64,000 bases of DNA from Megaleporinus macrocephalus (GCA_021613375.1 CM038705.1:4283864-4347863), one strand, 5' to 3'; positions 12,801 to 24,328 are shown, numbered from the stretch's first letter. Notes: generated by a model from the sequence alone, not told the origin. Numbers and translations are program-made.

Positions 12801-12997
12801 ATCATCTACCTATCTACCAACCTATCATCTACCTATCTATCTACCAACCTATCATCTACCTATCTATCTACCAACCTATCATCTACCTATCTATCTACCA
12901 ACCTATCATCGACCTATCTATCTACCAACCTATCATCTACCTATCTATCTACCAACCTATCATCTACCTATCTATCTACCAACCTATCCAGCTATCT
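9830..12997. repeat. Complex TATC-type satellite with 27/23-bp units
   Basis: A 3.2-kb array built on CTAT/CTAC/CATC tetranucleotides. The first kilobase is irregular, with a block starting TTGATCTATATGTC repeated at about 10502, 10684 and 10793. From about 11040 the array settles into units that read CTATCTACCAACCTATCATC and differ by one TATC, giving lengths of 27 or 23 bp. A longer marker (AGCTTATCATCTCCCCATC) recurs near 11124, 11255, 12000 and 12627. The tyrosine-, proline- and serine-rich open frames here are repeat artefacts. Confidence 0.95.
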
Positions 12998-14392
12998 ATC
13001 TATTTAACAATATGATTTCATTAGCCTTTGGCCAATCTAGTACGATCAATGGCACTTTCCTTATACTTGCTAATACAATAGATGTAGAGATACGTGAAAG
13101 TTTAAAGATACATACATTGAACTATGGACACAGTTAATATCACTATATCAGCATATTCATTTATGAGTGTAAGATTTACCAAAAACTGATTACAGATCAG
13201 AGCTCTAGAATCTCTTCTATTTACAATACAATCGCTATTTTACCCAAAAAACAGTAGAAATGGTGGAGACTGAATGAGCGATCAATCAGTCAATCAGCCT
13301 AAGGTTTTGCTTTGGTTGTTATTGACGAGCAGATTGATCAGGTTTCTCTGGATTGTGTTCTATGTATTGGCTGTGGAGGTAATGAATCCGGGGACATGAT
13401 TTAACTGCATTATTGACCATAACTGCTCAAAAACCAATCTATATGGACCCATACGCCACCCAGGTTACACCCTGGACACCCCCCTCCGTCTATGGTCCCA
13501 CCTCCAAACCACATTTCACAGCACGTTTCCATCAAACCAATGAAAGTGAAAGAAGAGCGCTTGACGTGACGACGTCATTTCCAGCAAACAGCTGATTATT
13601 GAGTTATGGATGTTGCAACAAAGCGATCAATACCTTCCAGGCTCGTCCCCTCTTCGCCAGCAAGCATGTTTCAGTTATGCGGCGTGAGGATGTAAACAGA
13701 GGCTGTACATGAGATCTGCTGACGGCTCCCTCAGAAGCATCTCCAGCCGTGTCAAATCAATACTCTAGCTATCACATGCTCACACGGCAACCATGTGCCA
13801 AGCAACCATCCCTAATGCAGCGAGAAGCCCCCCGCAACTCCCACCCGACACACTATCAGGGAATCTCTCTCTCTCTGTGATACCTACAGGGTGGTGTGAT
13901 GTATTTGCATAATTGGCTATCCTCATTCAAGAAGCAGTCGCCACTGAAACTCTCCTAATAACCCTCCAGCCTGAGGGGGCGGGGCTAAGCTGGGGGTAGT
14001 TTTTCTTTGACATCATAGAAGCCACAAACGAAAATAAAAATAAAAATATAAATAAAATATTGGGACAGAAACGTAACCAATGTATATGCTGAAAACAAGA
14101 TTTTAAAATGTACCAATTTTAAAAAATTAGATTTTAAATTTAAATTTCATTTCATTTTTAAATTTGAAGCCTGCAACATGTTCCAGAAAGGTTCTGTTTA
14201 AGACTGTGTTGCATTACCTTAACGAGGTTCAGTAATCATTTGGGAACTGGCCCAACTCTTTTGGAATGTATTGCAGGCATCAATTAGTGCCTATTTACTG
14301 AAATTTCTAAAGCAAAAAAGCTTTTGCACACATGGTCTTGTTTCTGTGTTTTGTGTTTGCATTTTTGTTTAATTATCTCACTTTTTAAAATG
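12998..14392. other. Single-copy intronic DNA, candidate noncoding element near 13640-14000
   Basis: No exon is supported: the 60-codon frame at 13413-13595 lacks splice sites or any domain. The part from about 13640 to 14000 is more GC-balanced and includes an ATTTGCAT octamer near 13902. The part from 14020 onward is AT-rich up to the piggyBac target site. A conserved enhancer is possible but unproven. Confidence 0.35.
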
Positions 14393-14396
14393 TTAA

Positions 14397-15567
14397 CCCT
14401 TTGATGCCCAAGTTAATCGAAGCCCTTCTAATGCACAACATGACCCGTATTCATTAAGTTAGCTTGAAAGTGCCAACTCACTGTTCTTCATAGTCATATT
14501 TTTATACTATTCGTGAAATATAAACACTTTCTCGTCTCACAGTTTTTGAGCTAGAACCACAAAATTCAGCAGGATCGTAGGTCCTACAGCCCAGATTTAT
14601 GACTGTGCTTTTCTAAGCGATGAAACGGCGTTCAAACTGGAATTTTTTTCCAGTTAAATTCAAATTTAACTACCAGCAGTGATGTCACAACGCACAGCTC
14701 TCACATAGACACCCATTCAACAGTACACACAAACTCACACACGTACATACACACACAGCAATAACAGTGCTTTTCTAGGAGTTCTAGGAATTTAAGGTGA
14801 AGTTCTAGGAAATTTAGGTGAAGTTCTAGAAATTTAAGGTGGAGTTCTAGGAATTTTAGGTGGAGTTCTAGGAATTTTAGGTGGAGTTCTAGGAATTTTA
14901 GGTGGAGTTCTAGAAATTTAAGGTGGAGTTCTAGGAATTTAAGGTGGAATTCCAGAAATGTGCAGTACTCACACACTCACACTAAAACACAGAAATAACA
15001 GCAGGACCAGTGCTTTTAAGGAGGAATTCTAGAAATTTTGGGTGCAACCACCTAGCAACAGCATAGCAACCACCAAGCAACACAAAAGCAACCACCTAAG
15101 TTTTGATTATTATCAGCGGGCTATTTCAAGCCAACTCAAAGTTTGTTCACAAACTTTGCCTTTCTAGTTTCCTATGTTATTGTATGTACTGCTGAGTGTC
15201 TCTTTGGTAAATCTATTAAAATCATTTTTTTTCATTATTTAAATGTTCCACGTGTTTAATAAACTTAAATCATTATTTTAACTTATTTACTTATTTATTT
15301 ACTTCCTGAACAAAAACAGTGTTTGTAAATATGTTCCTGACTGCAAATGTGTGCAAACATCAGTAAAGCCTATTAAATTCTAGAGTGAACATATAAGGGT
15401 TTAGTGCGACCCATGTTGTGCGTTGGTAATGATACAGAAATTATTATGAAAAAAAAAATCAAACGTAATTTATGGAAGCTTGAATGACAAAATTTTAAAT
15501 TATTTCAAAGATACAGAAAATAAAACCTCAGTCGGGTCACTTTAGACCCAGCTTGGTCATCAAAGGG
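14397..15567. mobile_element. Non-autonomous piggyBac-like element with TTAA target sites
   Basis: The element is framed by TTAA at 14393-14396 and at 15568-15571. Its ends are inverted: CCCTTTGATGCCCA on the left, and the right end reads CCCTTTGATGACCA on the other strand. Subterminal inverted blocks also match (left AATGCACAACATGACCCG, right complement AACGCACAACATGGGTCG). TTAA duplication and CCCTTTG termini are diagnostic of piggyBac. At 1171 bp there is no transposase frame, so it must have been mobilised in trans. It contains a 21-bp minisatellite. Confidence 0.88.
14768..14955. repeat. 21-bp minisatellite inside the piggyBac element
   Basis: About nine units of AGTTCTAGGAATTTTAGGTG plus G. 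The 21-bp period leaves the minus strand open (14701-14976) with the repeat LEFHLKF/LELHLKF, which is an artefact. A further diverged copy of the motif lies near 15020-15040. Confidence 0.93.
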
Positions 15568-15872
15568 TTAACCAAGTTGTGCTCTGGAGAAGTCCAGTCA
15601 TTTTAAAATATGACATATAAACCACATAAATCTAGATGTAGGCCAACGCTGTGATGACGTCATGTGGTTACAAAGTCCATCCTACAGAAAATAATAAGCC
15701 GATACAAACAGTTGTTCTCTTGAGTCTCACGTTCTAGCTAAAGCTGGATAGGCTGAGTGATATATTAGAACTGAAGGAGATGTTCAGTTTGCTGTTCCTC
15801 ACTGTCTGATGGTCAGAAATGGTCACCTCTACTGTGACTGGTTTATAGAACATATTTAAATAGCCAAACATA
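15568..15872. other. Single-copy AT-rich intronic DNA
   Basis: Follows the right TTAA of the piggyBac-like element. No gene, RNA or tandem structure is seen. Confidence 0.4.
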
Positions 15873-15945
15873 CTTTCCTTTCAATGTAACTGAATGGAAC
15901 CAAAAAATTTTCCAATCCGTTTTGGAGCACTTCTATTGGTCCACG
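15873..15945 (-). repeat. Dispersed repeat family A, diverged copy
   Basis: Reads TTTCAATGTAACTGAATGGA and then TTTTGGAGCACTTCTATTGG, the reverse of the family core. More diverged than the copies at 48.9 and 49.5 kb. Confidence 0.7.
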
Positions 15946-16302
15946 TCTTAACAGTCAGGGCTCCTATTGGTATATCATCTTTATGCTGTTTTCACTTAAA
16001 CAGCAGTAGCCAGTTTACAAATCCCTGCTTTCTATGTATACATGTTAGCTACTTGTTTGTGCTTTGGGGTTGTTGAGTTTCCATATATGGACTGTAGGGG
16101 CAGCAGAGATGTGGACGGTATTAGCCTTTAGACTAAAACAGTGCGACATTAAACTCTTATGAAAAAAGAGAAGCAAAGAAAAATGTGGCTTTAATTAATT
16201 CGGCTCTTTAATAAAACAGTGAGTTTGTGCTGGAGCCTCGGCGCGAGAGTCCCAGTGAACAGCATCAGCAGATCTCTTTAACTGCAGCACTTAAACAGTA
16301 CA

Positions 16303-16338
16303 GAGAGGGAGGGGGGGGGGGACGGGGGGCGCGAGAGG
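16303..16338 (+). other. G-run cluster, possible G-quadruplex
   Basis: The plus strand has a run of at least eleven G followed by ACGGGGGGCGCGAGAGGGG. Four G-tracts lie within about 30 bases. The rapgef5 transcript, read from the minus strand, would carry the C-rich strand here. Confidence 0.6.
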
Positions 16339-16431
16339 GGCTGTGCAGCAGTGATTAATGGTTTTAATGAAGTTAGCACTATCTTAGCTGGACTGCAAAT
16401 AGCTGAGACTAGCACAGCAGCTCCAGCTCTA

Positions 16432-16481
16432 CACACACATATACACACACACACAAACACACACAAACACATATACACACC
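16432..16481. repeat. (AC)n microsatellite
   Basis: ACACAC tract with AT and AA interruptions, directly before family B copy 1. Confidence 0.9.
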
Positions 16482-16485
16482 AGCC

Positions 16486-16877
16486 CCACTGACTATACAG
16501 GAGCTCCACTTACAGACTGTAGTTCATCTGATTCTCTGTATACTTTATTACTCTGTTCTTTAATGATCAGGACCCCCACAGGACCCCAACAGAGCAGATA
16601 CTATTAGATTACTTTTAAGATTATTACTATTAGGGAGGTGGATCATTCTCAGCACTGCAGTGACACTGACATGGTGGTGGTGTGTTAGTAGTGTGTGTTG
16701 TGCTGGTGTGAGTGGATCAGACACAGCAGTGCTGCTGCTGCTGGAGTGTTTAAACACTGTGTCCACTCACTGTCCACTCTATTAGACACTCCTACTACTT
16801 GCTGGTCCACCTTGTAGATGTAAAGTCAGACACAGTAGCTCCACTGCTGCTGCACAGTTTGTGTTCCTCTAGTCCTT

Positions 16878-16880
<3 letters not shown>
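16486..16880. repeat. Dispersed palindromic element family B, copy 1 (truncated)
   Basis: Shared blocks in order are CTGATTCTCTGTATACTTTA, GATCAGGACCCCCACAGGAC, GGTGGATCATTCTCAGCACT, AAACACTGTGTCCACTCACT and CACCTTGTAGATGTAAAGTC. The copy stops at an (AT)n run, so about half of the element is missing. Family B resembles a non-autonomous DNA element with long inverted halves that is abundant in fish genomes. I recognise the sequence style but cannot name its superfamily. Confidence 0.85.

Positions 16881-16968
<88 letters not shown>
16881..16968. repeat. (AT)n microsatellite
   Basis: About 44 uninterrupted AT units between a truncated family B copy and a family A copy. It is self-complementary, so it can form hairpins. 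Confidence 0.97.
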
Positions 16969-16974
<6 letters not shown>

Positions 16975-16981
16975 CACCAAT

Positions 16982-17170
16982 GGCTGTTTACATTGTGTGG
17001 ACATTTCATGATGAATGGACCAATAGAAGTGCTCCAAAGAGTAGTTTGGAAAAACTTCTGGTTCCATTGACTTCCACTGAAAGTAAATGTTTTGAAAGTG
17101 TATGTTTTTAGTCTCTCCTTTAAAGTTGTAATTTTAGAGAAACTTCTTTTTCACTGGACAGCGACAAATA
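16982..17170 (+). repeat. Dispersed repeat family A
   Basis: Contains TTTCATGATGAATGGACCAA, TAGAAGTGCTCCAAAGAGTA, CTTCTGGTTCCATTGACTTC and TCTCCTTTAAAGTTGTAATT. It ends ACTGGACAGCGACAAATATA and runs into an AT tract, where other copies have a short ATACTACACATATA segment. Confidence 0.85.
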
Positions 17171-17191
17171 TATATATATATATATAGAGGA

Positions 17192-17404
<213 letters not shown>

Positions 17405-17767
17405 CAATAAATCAATGGCCCACTGTAGCAAAAAGCTAAATTTTATTGGATATGTGACAAAAAGCCCCTTTTAAGTCAAATGGTTTGATGTTCTTAGAGA
17501 TTTTCTTAGAGCATGAGAAAAGAATAACAAATGATAAAGAATATTCAGATCTGAGTTGAAGGGAAGTCTTTTCTGATCCATCACTTCTATCTCCATCTTC
17601 TTCTAGTATGTATTTAACTTGTGCCTACAGGGTTTAGACTACAGGGTAATGTGGTTCCTCTGGAGAGAGTCTGGATCAATACTGATACATCAAACAGCAC
17701 TGCTTTATAGAGGGGGGCTGAGGAACGAGTGATTACAGAGCCTGACAGAACAATGCTTCCTCCTCGA
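17405..17767. other. Single-copy intronic DNA
   Basis: No gene or repeat is recognised between the AT palindrome and the CT tract. Confidence 0.4.
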
Positions 17768-17782
17768 GTCTCTCTCTCTCTT

Positions 17783-17818
<36 letters not shown>
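17768..17818. repeat. (CT)n microsatellite
   Basis: CT tract with two TTTC interruptions. The arginine/glutamate frame on the other strand is an artefact. Confidence 0.95.
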
Positions 17819-17820
<2 letters not shown>

Positions 17821-17904
17821 AGAACATACAATGTATATGTACAGCATCCAACATCAACTCCTGTATCACTGCTGGCACATCAGAGCATTACTTTCTATCT
17901 GATT

Positions 17905-18165
17905 CTCTGTGGATCAGACACAGGCAGTACTGCTGCTGCTGGAGTGTTTAAACACCTGCTGGACTGAGAATCGTCCACCAACCAAAACTATCCGGACAGC
18001 AGTGTCCTGTGGGCGGCGTCCTGTGTCCACTGATGAAGAACTAGAGGAACACAAGCTGTGCAGCAGCAGATGAGCTACTGTCTCTGACTCTACATCTACA
18101 AGGTGGACCAGCAAGTAGTAGGAGTGTCTAATAGAGTGGACAGTGAGTGGACACTGCCAGATTTA
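17905..18165. repeat. Dispersed element family B, copy 2 (partial)
   Basis: Shows GGATCAGACACAGGCAGTAC, then CCACCAACCAAAACTATCCG, CTGTGGGCGGCGTCCTGTGT and ATCTACAAGGTGGACCAGCA, in the opposite order to copy 1. Both outer ends are missing. Confidence 0.85.
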
Positions 18166-19950
18166 AATATTTTAAATTATTATTCTGGAATAGCTTATAA
18201 ACTCTGGGTGATGTGATACTCCTGGGTTTAACTGGTTAACAGGCAGGAGGCCAGTCAGACCAACCGGTCTAGAATAGAGTTGAAGCTCTGTACAGCCCAG
18301 AACACTCCACACAAGTCAACACTCATAACAAACCTCACTACATTTCATACACCACTAACGTCCACATCAGTATCCTTTCCCACCAGCCTATATTCCTAAA
18401 ATACTCCAACCGCCAGATTTAAGCCCAGGAGAGACGCTTCTGTCCTGCTTTTGAAGGGGGACAGAATTTAGCACAGAGGCTCCCACCAGCAGTCTGTACG
18501 AGTCTCTCTCACCAAGCTGGACCGAAGCTAAACAAACAGTGAGCCGACCCGACCCGGCCCGAAAACACTGGGCCTGATTCAGAAATCAGAAAACATTCAT
18601 ACTAGAACTTACAATACTATACTTTTAAAAACTTTTAAAATCCAACTTTTAATATTAGAAATCATATTTCAACATTAGATTTCATTTTTTCTAATTTATT
18701 ATATTTGTAGTAACATTTTTTACTGTTTAAAGGTTTAACATTTGGTACTTTTATTAGAAATAAAAAAAATAAACTGACATGCTAAAATTCTACTGATTAA
18801 AAAGAGAATTTAGAATTTTTTTCCGATTTGTACATAAAAAAAAAATAAGTTTCATTTGTAATTTTTTAATTTTGATAGTATTTTTTTTGGTCTAGCAACA
18901 TTTTAAAAACGTGTTTCTACACTGTATATTAAAAAACAGGACTAAAAGCTAAAACTGCTTGCAATAAAATCAACTTCAATTTGTAAATAGAATCTCCACT
19001 GATAATATTGGTAGACATAATTTTATATGGATGAAAAATGTAATTTATCATAAACTCAAATATCATTCAAAAATATCCCCTAAACATCATTCAAACTTTT
19101 TTATATTGACTTGAAAACTTAGAATTGATGCATTTTTAAAAGCAAGTCCTTAAAATTAAGAGTAATTGTGAAAGCAATAAATTACTAATAAGATTAAATA
19201 GTACAAAAAATAATAATAATAGTAAAATAAATTTGTGTCAGGGGGCGGAGCTTTACAGAAATCTTGTTTTTGTTGTTTGTTTCTGTTAATTAGCTTTTTC
19301 TAAACCAGTTTTTTTCATATAACAAACTATAACATGCTATTATCTTGCTCAACATACTTATATTACATATTTTTTTAAATAATATAATTTAAACTACAAT
19401 GATGTCATGGGATATCTCAACTTTTTTTAAACGTTTAGAAACAATGACATAAAAGTCACGTTTTAGTTGTTTTTAGTACTAATACATTTTAGTCCATGTT
19501 TATAGATAACAGTAAGTCATACAGTTTCTGAAACCACATAACCAAGTAAACTAGAGATTGCAGTGCAGTGCAGAGTAACTCCAGTGCTTAAACTAAACAA
19601 AGCTAATCAAACACGTCTTCGCTACATGCGGGTTCGTTTGTGTAAATTAGACTTTTAAAAGAAGGGCTGCACTGCAGGAACTCCAACTGGTGATAATAAG
19701 AATCAGTAAACTGGCCTGTATTGACATTTTATAGCGGCACACTCCTCAACTGTAAACTCAGCAAAAGTAAACAAAGTACGAATAACTGACTAACACTTCA
19801 CCTCACCAGCCGTAGTGAATATAAACCATTCAGGAGTTTTCAGTTTTATCTACTGTTCCTCGATTTTGAATTTGTCTCTGAAAATGTATACTATTTTGAA
19901 AAAGGCACCTAACATTGTTGCTTCCAAAAGCAGTAATAATGTATCAAGTT
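18166..19950. other. AT-rich intron with one member of an internal duplication
   Basis: No gene is seen. The segment around 18725-18800 (AGGTTTAACATTTGGTACTT, then AAACTGACATGCTAAAATTC) is repeated in diverged form near 20352-20425 and again, shorter, near 20607-20640. Confidence 0.6.
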
Positions 19951-21255
19951 ACTTTTAGTGGCTGTAACAAATAATTTAACAAGTACTCTGAACGCCAGTA
20001 ACGGTGTAGCAAGCTACATTTTACTAATAGTAACATGGTAATAAGTTACTTTTAGTGGCAGTAAAGGTGTAACAAGTTACTTTTAATGGCAGTAACAGCA
20101 TAAGAAGTTAATTTTAACAGTGTCAACATAACTTTTAATGGCAGCAATAGTGAAAAACGTTGGTTTTAAGGCAGCAACTGTATAACTGGTTTATTTCTAA
20201 TGGCAGTAACAGTGTAACAAGTTTCTTTTACTGGCTGCAACAGTGAAACAAATACTTTTATAAAATAAAATAAAAGCAAGTTATTTCTAATGGCAGTAAC
20301 AGTGTAAAAGGTTACTTTTTTATGCCAGCAACAATGTGTATATTTCAACATTTTTAGGTTTAACATGTGGTACTTTTATTACAATTGTAAAAAATTAAAC
20401 TGACATGCTGAAATTCTACTGACAATGTCTTAAATTTTAACATGTAAAAATAAGAACATAATCTAAGTTTCACCTGTAATTCTTAAATTTCGATAGTAAA
20501 ATGTTCAATTCTAATGACAGAAATTAGTATTGCCTAGCAAACATCATTTTTATAAAATCTATATAAACTTGCAAACAGAATCAATATTGGGAGATATGAG
20601 AGATATTTAAAGGTTTAACATCTGATACTTTTTTTACAATTTAAAAAAATGTAACCAAGTTTTATAAAATAAAATAAAAGTGTAGCAAGTTATTTCTAAT
20701 GGCAGTAACAGTGTAACAAGTTACTTTTAATGTCATTACTATTTTTAATGGCAGCAATAGTGTTAAAAGGTACTTTTAAGGCAGGTGACAGTTTAAAAAG
20801 TTTATTTCTTATAGTAGTAACAGTGTAAAAAGTTACTTTTACTGGCTGCAACAGCAAAGCAAGTTACTTTTAATGGCAACGAAAGTGTAGCAAGTTACTC
20901 CTAATGACAGTAACACTATGAAGTAGCAAGTTATTTTAATGGCAAAGTAGTTACTTTTGTACGTTTAAATTGCAGTTACAGTGTAATGTAATAATAACAT
21001 TGCATTTGTTAACATGCAAGTCATTTTTTATAGTAGTAGAGCAATTAAAAAAAAAAAAACTAGCACTGTAACGTTACTTTTAAGTTTATTTTTTGAAAAT
21101 ATTTAAAATGAAAGTAATACTGTAATATAATATAGTTTTTAGGTCAGTAATGATGTAACAAGTTACTGTTCGTTAGTTGTAACTGGAGTAACAGTGTAAC
21201 CAGATACTTTTAAGGGCCGTACTCTAAAACAGCAGTAACACTGTAACGCAATACG
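19951..21255. repeat. Degenerate dispersed-tandem repeat of TAATGGCAGTAACAGTGTAA type
   Basis: Variants of AACAAGTTACTTTTAATGGC and AGTAACAGTGTAACAAG recur more than fifteen times with irregular spacing and much divergence. This is an old, decayed minisatellite interrupted by AT-rich DNA. Confidence 0.75.
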
Positions 21256-21388
21256 TTGCTTTTAAAAGCAGAAATATAAAAAAAGTTAAAAGTAATTTTA
21301 AAATTAAGTACCAAGATACGTAACAAGATACTTTCTGAAACGCTGCTACCCAACACTGTTCACCAGCATGTAGACAGGTGCAGCTTAC

Positions 21389-21758
21389 CTGTCTCTCCGG
21401 CCTGTGGGGTCCCCTGTTCCTGGTCCAGCCTCAGGTGGCTCAGGAGGTGTTCCAGAACCCTCTGTGGGGTGGCGGGTACGGTGGAGTACCTGCGGGAGAG
21501 AGAGGAGGAGTCACTGGAGTTTTCCTCCTCGATGGAGGACAGTGAGCGGCTGCTGCTGCACCACTCCTCCTCCTCCGTGCCTTCCTCGTCGATGTAGCGA
21601 AAGTATGGCACGTCGAAGGTGGGCAGCGTCTTCATCTCGCTGCTGCTGCTGCTGCTGCTGTCTGTGCCTTCGTCCTCATCCTCGTCCTCCTCCTGCTCCA
21701 CCAGAGCCACCAGCAGCAGCCTGCCCTCCAGAGGAGGGTCCATAGCCCCAGCCTGGAC
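21389..21758 (-). CDS. rapgef5: rapgef5 exon B: acidic linker and start of RasGEF N-terminal module
   Basis: This 370-bp exon starts after an acceptor reading ATGCTGTAG and ends at the donor ACAG|GTAAGC. In the frame kept by the other exons it reads VQAGAMDPPLEG, LLLVALVEQ, an acidic EEDEDEDEG run, seven serines, LPTFDVPYFRYIDEE, a Ser/Glu-rich stretch, then TPQRVLEHLLSHLRLDQEQ. TFDVPYF.YIDEE followed by TP..(I/V)LEHLL..L.L matches RAPGEF5 as I remember it, where the second part begins the RasGEF N-terminal module that supports Rap activation. It enters in phase 0 from exon C and leaves in phase 1. An internal ATG at 21741-21743 could start a shorter isoform. The catalytic exons are outside the window. 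Confidence 0.88.
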
Positions 21759-21954
21759 CTACAGCATTTACACACAGCTCCTTGGGGAAGCGTGAGTGAA
21801 AGCCGGCTAACGGAAGACCCCCGGTCTCCCCCCCACCCCTTAATGGCTAACGTCAGCCTCTAACGTTCCGGCTCAGAAAACTCCACAGCGGAGAGAACCT
21901 GGCAATGCAGCACATCCTCAACCAGCGCGCTGGAGAGACTGAGAGAGAGGACGA
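21759..21954. other. rapgef5: Intron flank of exon B
   Basis: Holds the acceptor side of exon B. The proximal 80 bases are not strongly pyrimidine-rich, but the 1.2-kb GA tract beyond would be transcribed as polypyrimidine on the gene strand. Confidence 0.6.
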
Positions 21955-23068
21955 CAACACGAGAGAGAGAGAGAGAGAGAGAGGAGGGGAGGAGTGGAGG
22001 GAGAGAGAGAGGAGGGAGATAGAGTGAGAGAGAGAGAGAGAGTGTGAGTGAGTAAGGGGGAGAGATGGTTGGTCAGGAGATGAAGAAAGGGAGAAAGACA
22101 GAAGGAGGGAGGGAGGGAGGGAGGGACAATAATAGAAGGAGGGGTAAAAAGAAAGCATGAGAGAGGGAGAGGTGGGAGGGATAAGGAGAGACAGAGGCAG
22201 AGAGAGAGAGACAGAGGGGTAGAAAGACAGAGAGGCTGAAAGAGTAAAGAAAGGGAAAGAATGAAAGAAGGGAGAAGGAAAGAAAAAGAATGGGAGCGAA
22301 TGAGTCGATGGGAAGAATATAGAGAGAGAGAGAAAAGGAGAGAGAGAGAGGGTGAGTGAGAGTAAGGCAGCGAGAGAGAGAGAGAAAGAGGGAATGAGAG
22401 AAAGAGAGAGTGAGAGAGTGACAGAGAGAGGGCTAGAAAGATAGAGATAGAGAAACAGACAGAGACCGAGAGGGTGAGAGACAGAGACAGATATAAAGAG
22501 AAATAGAGAGTGAGACAGATATAAAGAGAGAGATACAGAGAGTAAGAGAGGGAGTGGGAGAGAAAGATAGATAGAGAGAGACAGAGAGAGAAAGAGTGAG
22601 AGAGAGAGAGATAGAGAGAAAGACAGAGAGAGAGAGATAGAGAGAGACAGAGAGAGACAGAGATGGTGAGAGAGAGATAGAGAGAGACAGAGAGAGAGAG
22701 AGAGAGATGGTAAGGGAGAGAGAGTGAAAGAGGCAGAGAGAGAGTGAATGAGAGAAAGAGACAGAGTGAGAGGGTGAGAGAGTGACAGACAGAGAGAGAG
22801 ATACAGAGAGTAAGAGAGGGAGAGAGACAGAGAGGGAGAGACAGAGAGAGAGAGAGAGAGAGAAATAGAGAGAGAGAGACAGAGAGAGAGAGAGACAGAA
22901 ATAGAGAGAGAGAGAGAGACAGAAACAGAAATAGAGAGAGACAGAGAGAGAGACAGAAATAGAGAGAGAGAGATAGAAACAGAAATAGAGAGAGAGAGAG
23001 AGAGACAGAGACAGAAACAGAAATAGAGAGAGAGACAGAAATAGAGAGAGACAGAGATAGAAACAGAA

Positions 23069-23115
<47 letters not shown>

Positions 23116-23150
23116 CAGAAATAGAGAGAGAGAGACAGAGAGATAGATGA
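21955..23150. repeat. 1.2-kb (GA)n-rich polypurine tract
   Basis: Nearly all purine on the plus strand: GAGAGA runs with AGACAGA, AGAAATAGA and GGGA interruptions. On the gene (minus) strand this is a CT-rich polypyrimidine stretch. The long serine/leucine frame (21918-23249, minus) is produced by the repeat. Mirror-symmetric polypurine of this length can adopt triplex DNA. Confidence 0.95.
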
Positions 23151-23567
23151 AGTGGGTGGGGTCTGTGTGATTGTTACCTGTGTGCCGTAGACGGGGGGCT
23201 CGGTGACGTGGCTTTGTGAAGCAGCGGTGGTCCTCCTCTCCTCACACACACGCGGACTGCTGCGTCACCCACCCGCTGTACGGAGAGGAGGGGGTTATTT
23301 TATCACCAAGGAGATTCCCTCTCCTCCCCATTTCCATCACAATACCCCGCCCGCCCCCCCAACACAGAGACCCCCACCATCAGCTCACCAGCCCACATCA
23401 AACAGCTTTCATCACGCAGGGATTATTTTATCATCCTCCAGCACCATGCCCCCCAACACCCCCCCAACACCCCCCCCCATATTCATATTCATATTCATAC
23501 AGCGCTTTATACTTAATCTAATGACTTATTTATCTGAATAGATTAACCCCTTAAACACCGGACTTAA
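23151..23567. other. Single-copy intron with an exon-like segment at 23178-23275
   Basis: On the minus strand 23178-23275 has a pyrimidine-rich acceptor (CTCCTCTCCGTACAG) and a good donor (CACACAG|GTAACA). Inserting its 98 bases between exons C and B would shift the frame, so I do not call it an exon of the main transcript. The rest is C-rich and unremarkable. Confidence 0.4.
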
Positions 23568-23570
23568 TCA

Positions 23571-23601
<31 letters not shown>

Positions 23602-23789
23602 GACACACACAAACAGTACACAATACACACACACACACACAGACACACACAAACAGTACACACACACACTCACACACAATACACACACACACACACACAC
23701 ACAAACAGTACACACACACACTCACACAGACACACACACAGTACACACACACAGTCACACACAATACACACACACACAAACAGTACACA

Positions 23790-23833
<44 letters not shown>

Positions 23834-24266
23834 ACAATACACACACACACACACACACAATACAGACTCACACAAACAGTACACATACACACACACACAC
23901 ACAATACAGACTCACACAAACAGTACACACACACACACACACAATACAGACACACACACACACACACACACACAATACAGACAACACACACAACACACAC
24001 ACACACACACACAAAAACACACACACACAAAACAGACTCACACACAATACACACACACACACACATTACAGACAACACACACACATTACAGACTCACAAA
24101 TAATACACACACACACACACACAATACAGACACACACAATACACACACACACAGTATATAATACACAATACACACACAACACATACACACAATACAGACA
24201 CAACACATACACACAATACACACACACAGAGTACACAATACACAACACATACACACACACACAATA
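23568..24266. repeat. 0.7-kb (CA)n-rich tract
   Basis: CA dinucleotides with recurring ACAATACAC, ACAGACTCACAC and AAACAGTACAC interruptions. The cysteine/valine frames on the minus strand are artefacts. Confidence 0.95.
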
Positions 24267-24328
24267 CAGCGGACTGGGAGGATGATACACACTAGAATGC
24301 ATTAATCACACTGAAGAATCTTTGATGG

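Noticed and set aside
21918..23249. 443-codon Ser/Leu-rich frame on minus
   Set aside because: It is the translation of the (GA)n tract. Only its first 20 or so residues correspond to an exon-like segment, and it starts at a GTG, not an ATG.
23178..23275. Extra rapgef5 exon between C and B
   Set aside because: Its 98 bases break the phase between exon C (ends phase 0) and exon B (frame fixed by TFDVPYF). Kept only as a finding about possible alternative splicing.
23564..24302. Cys/Val-rich frames on minus
   Set aside because: Direct translation of (GT)n.
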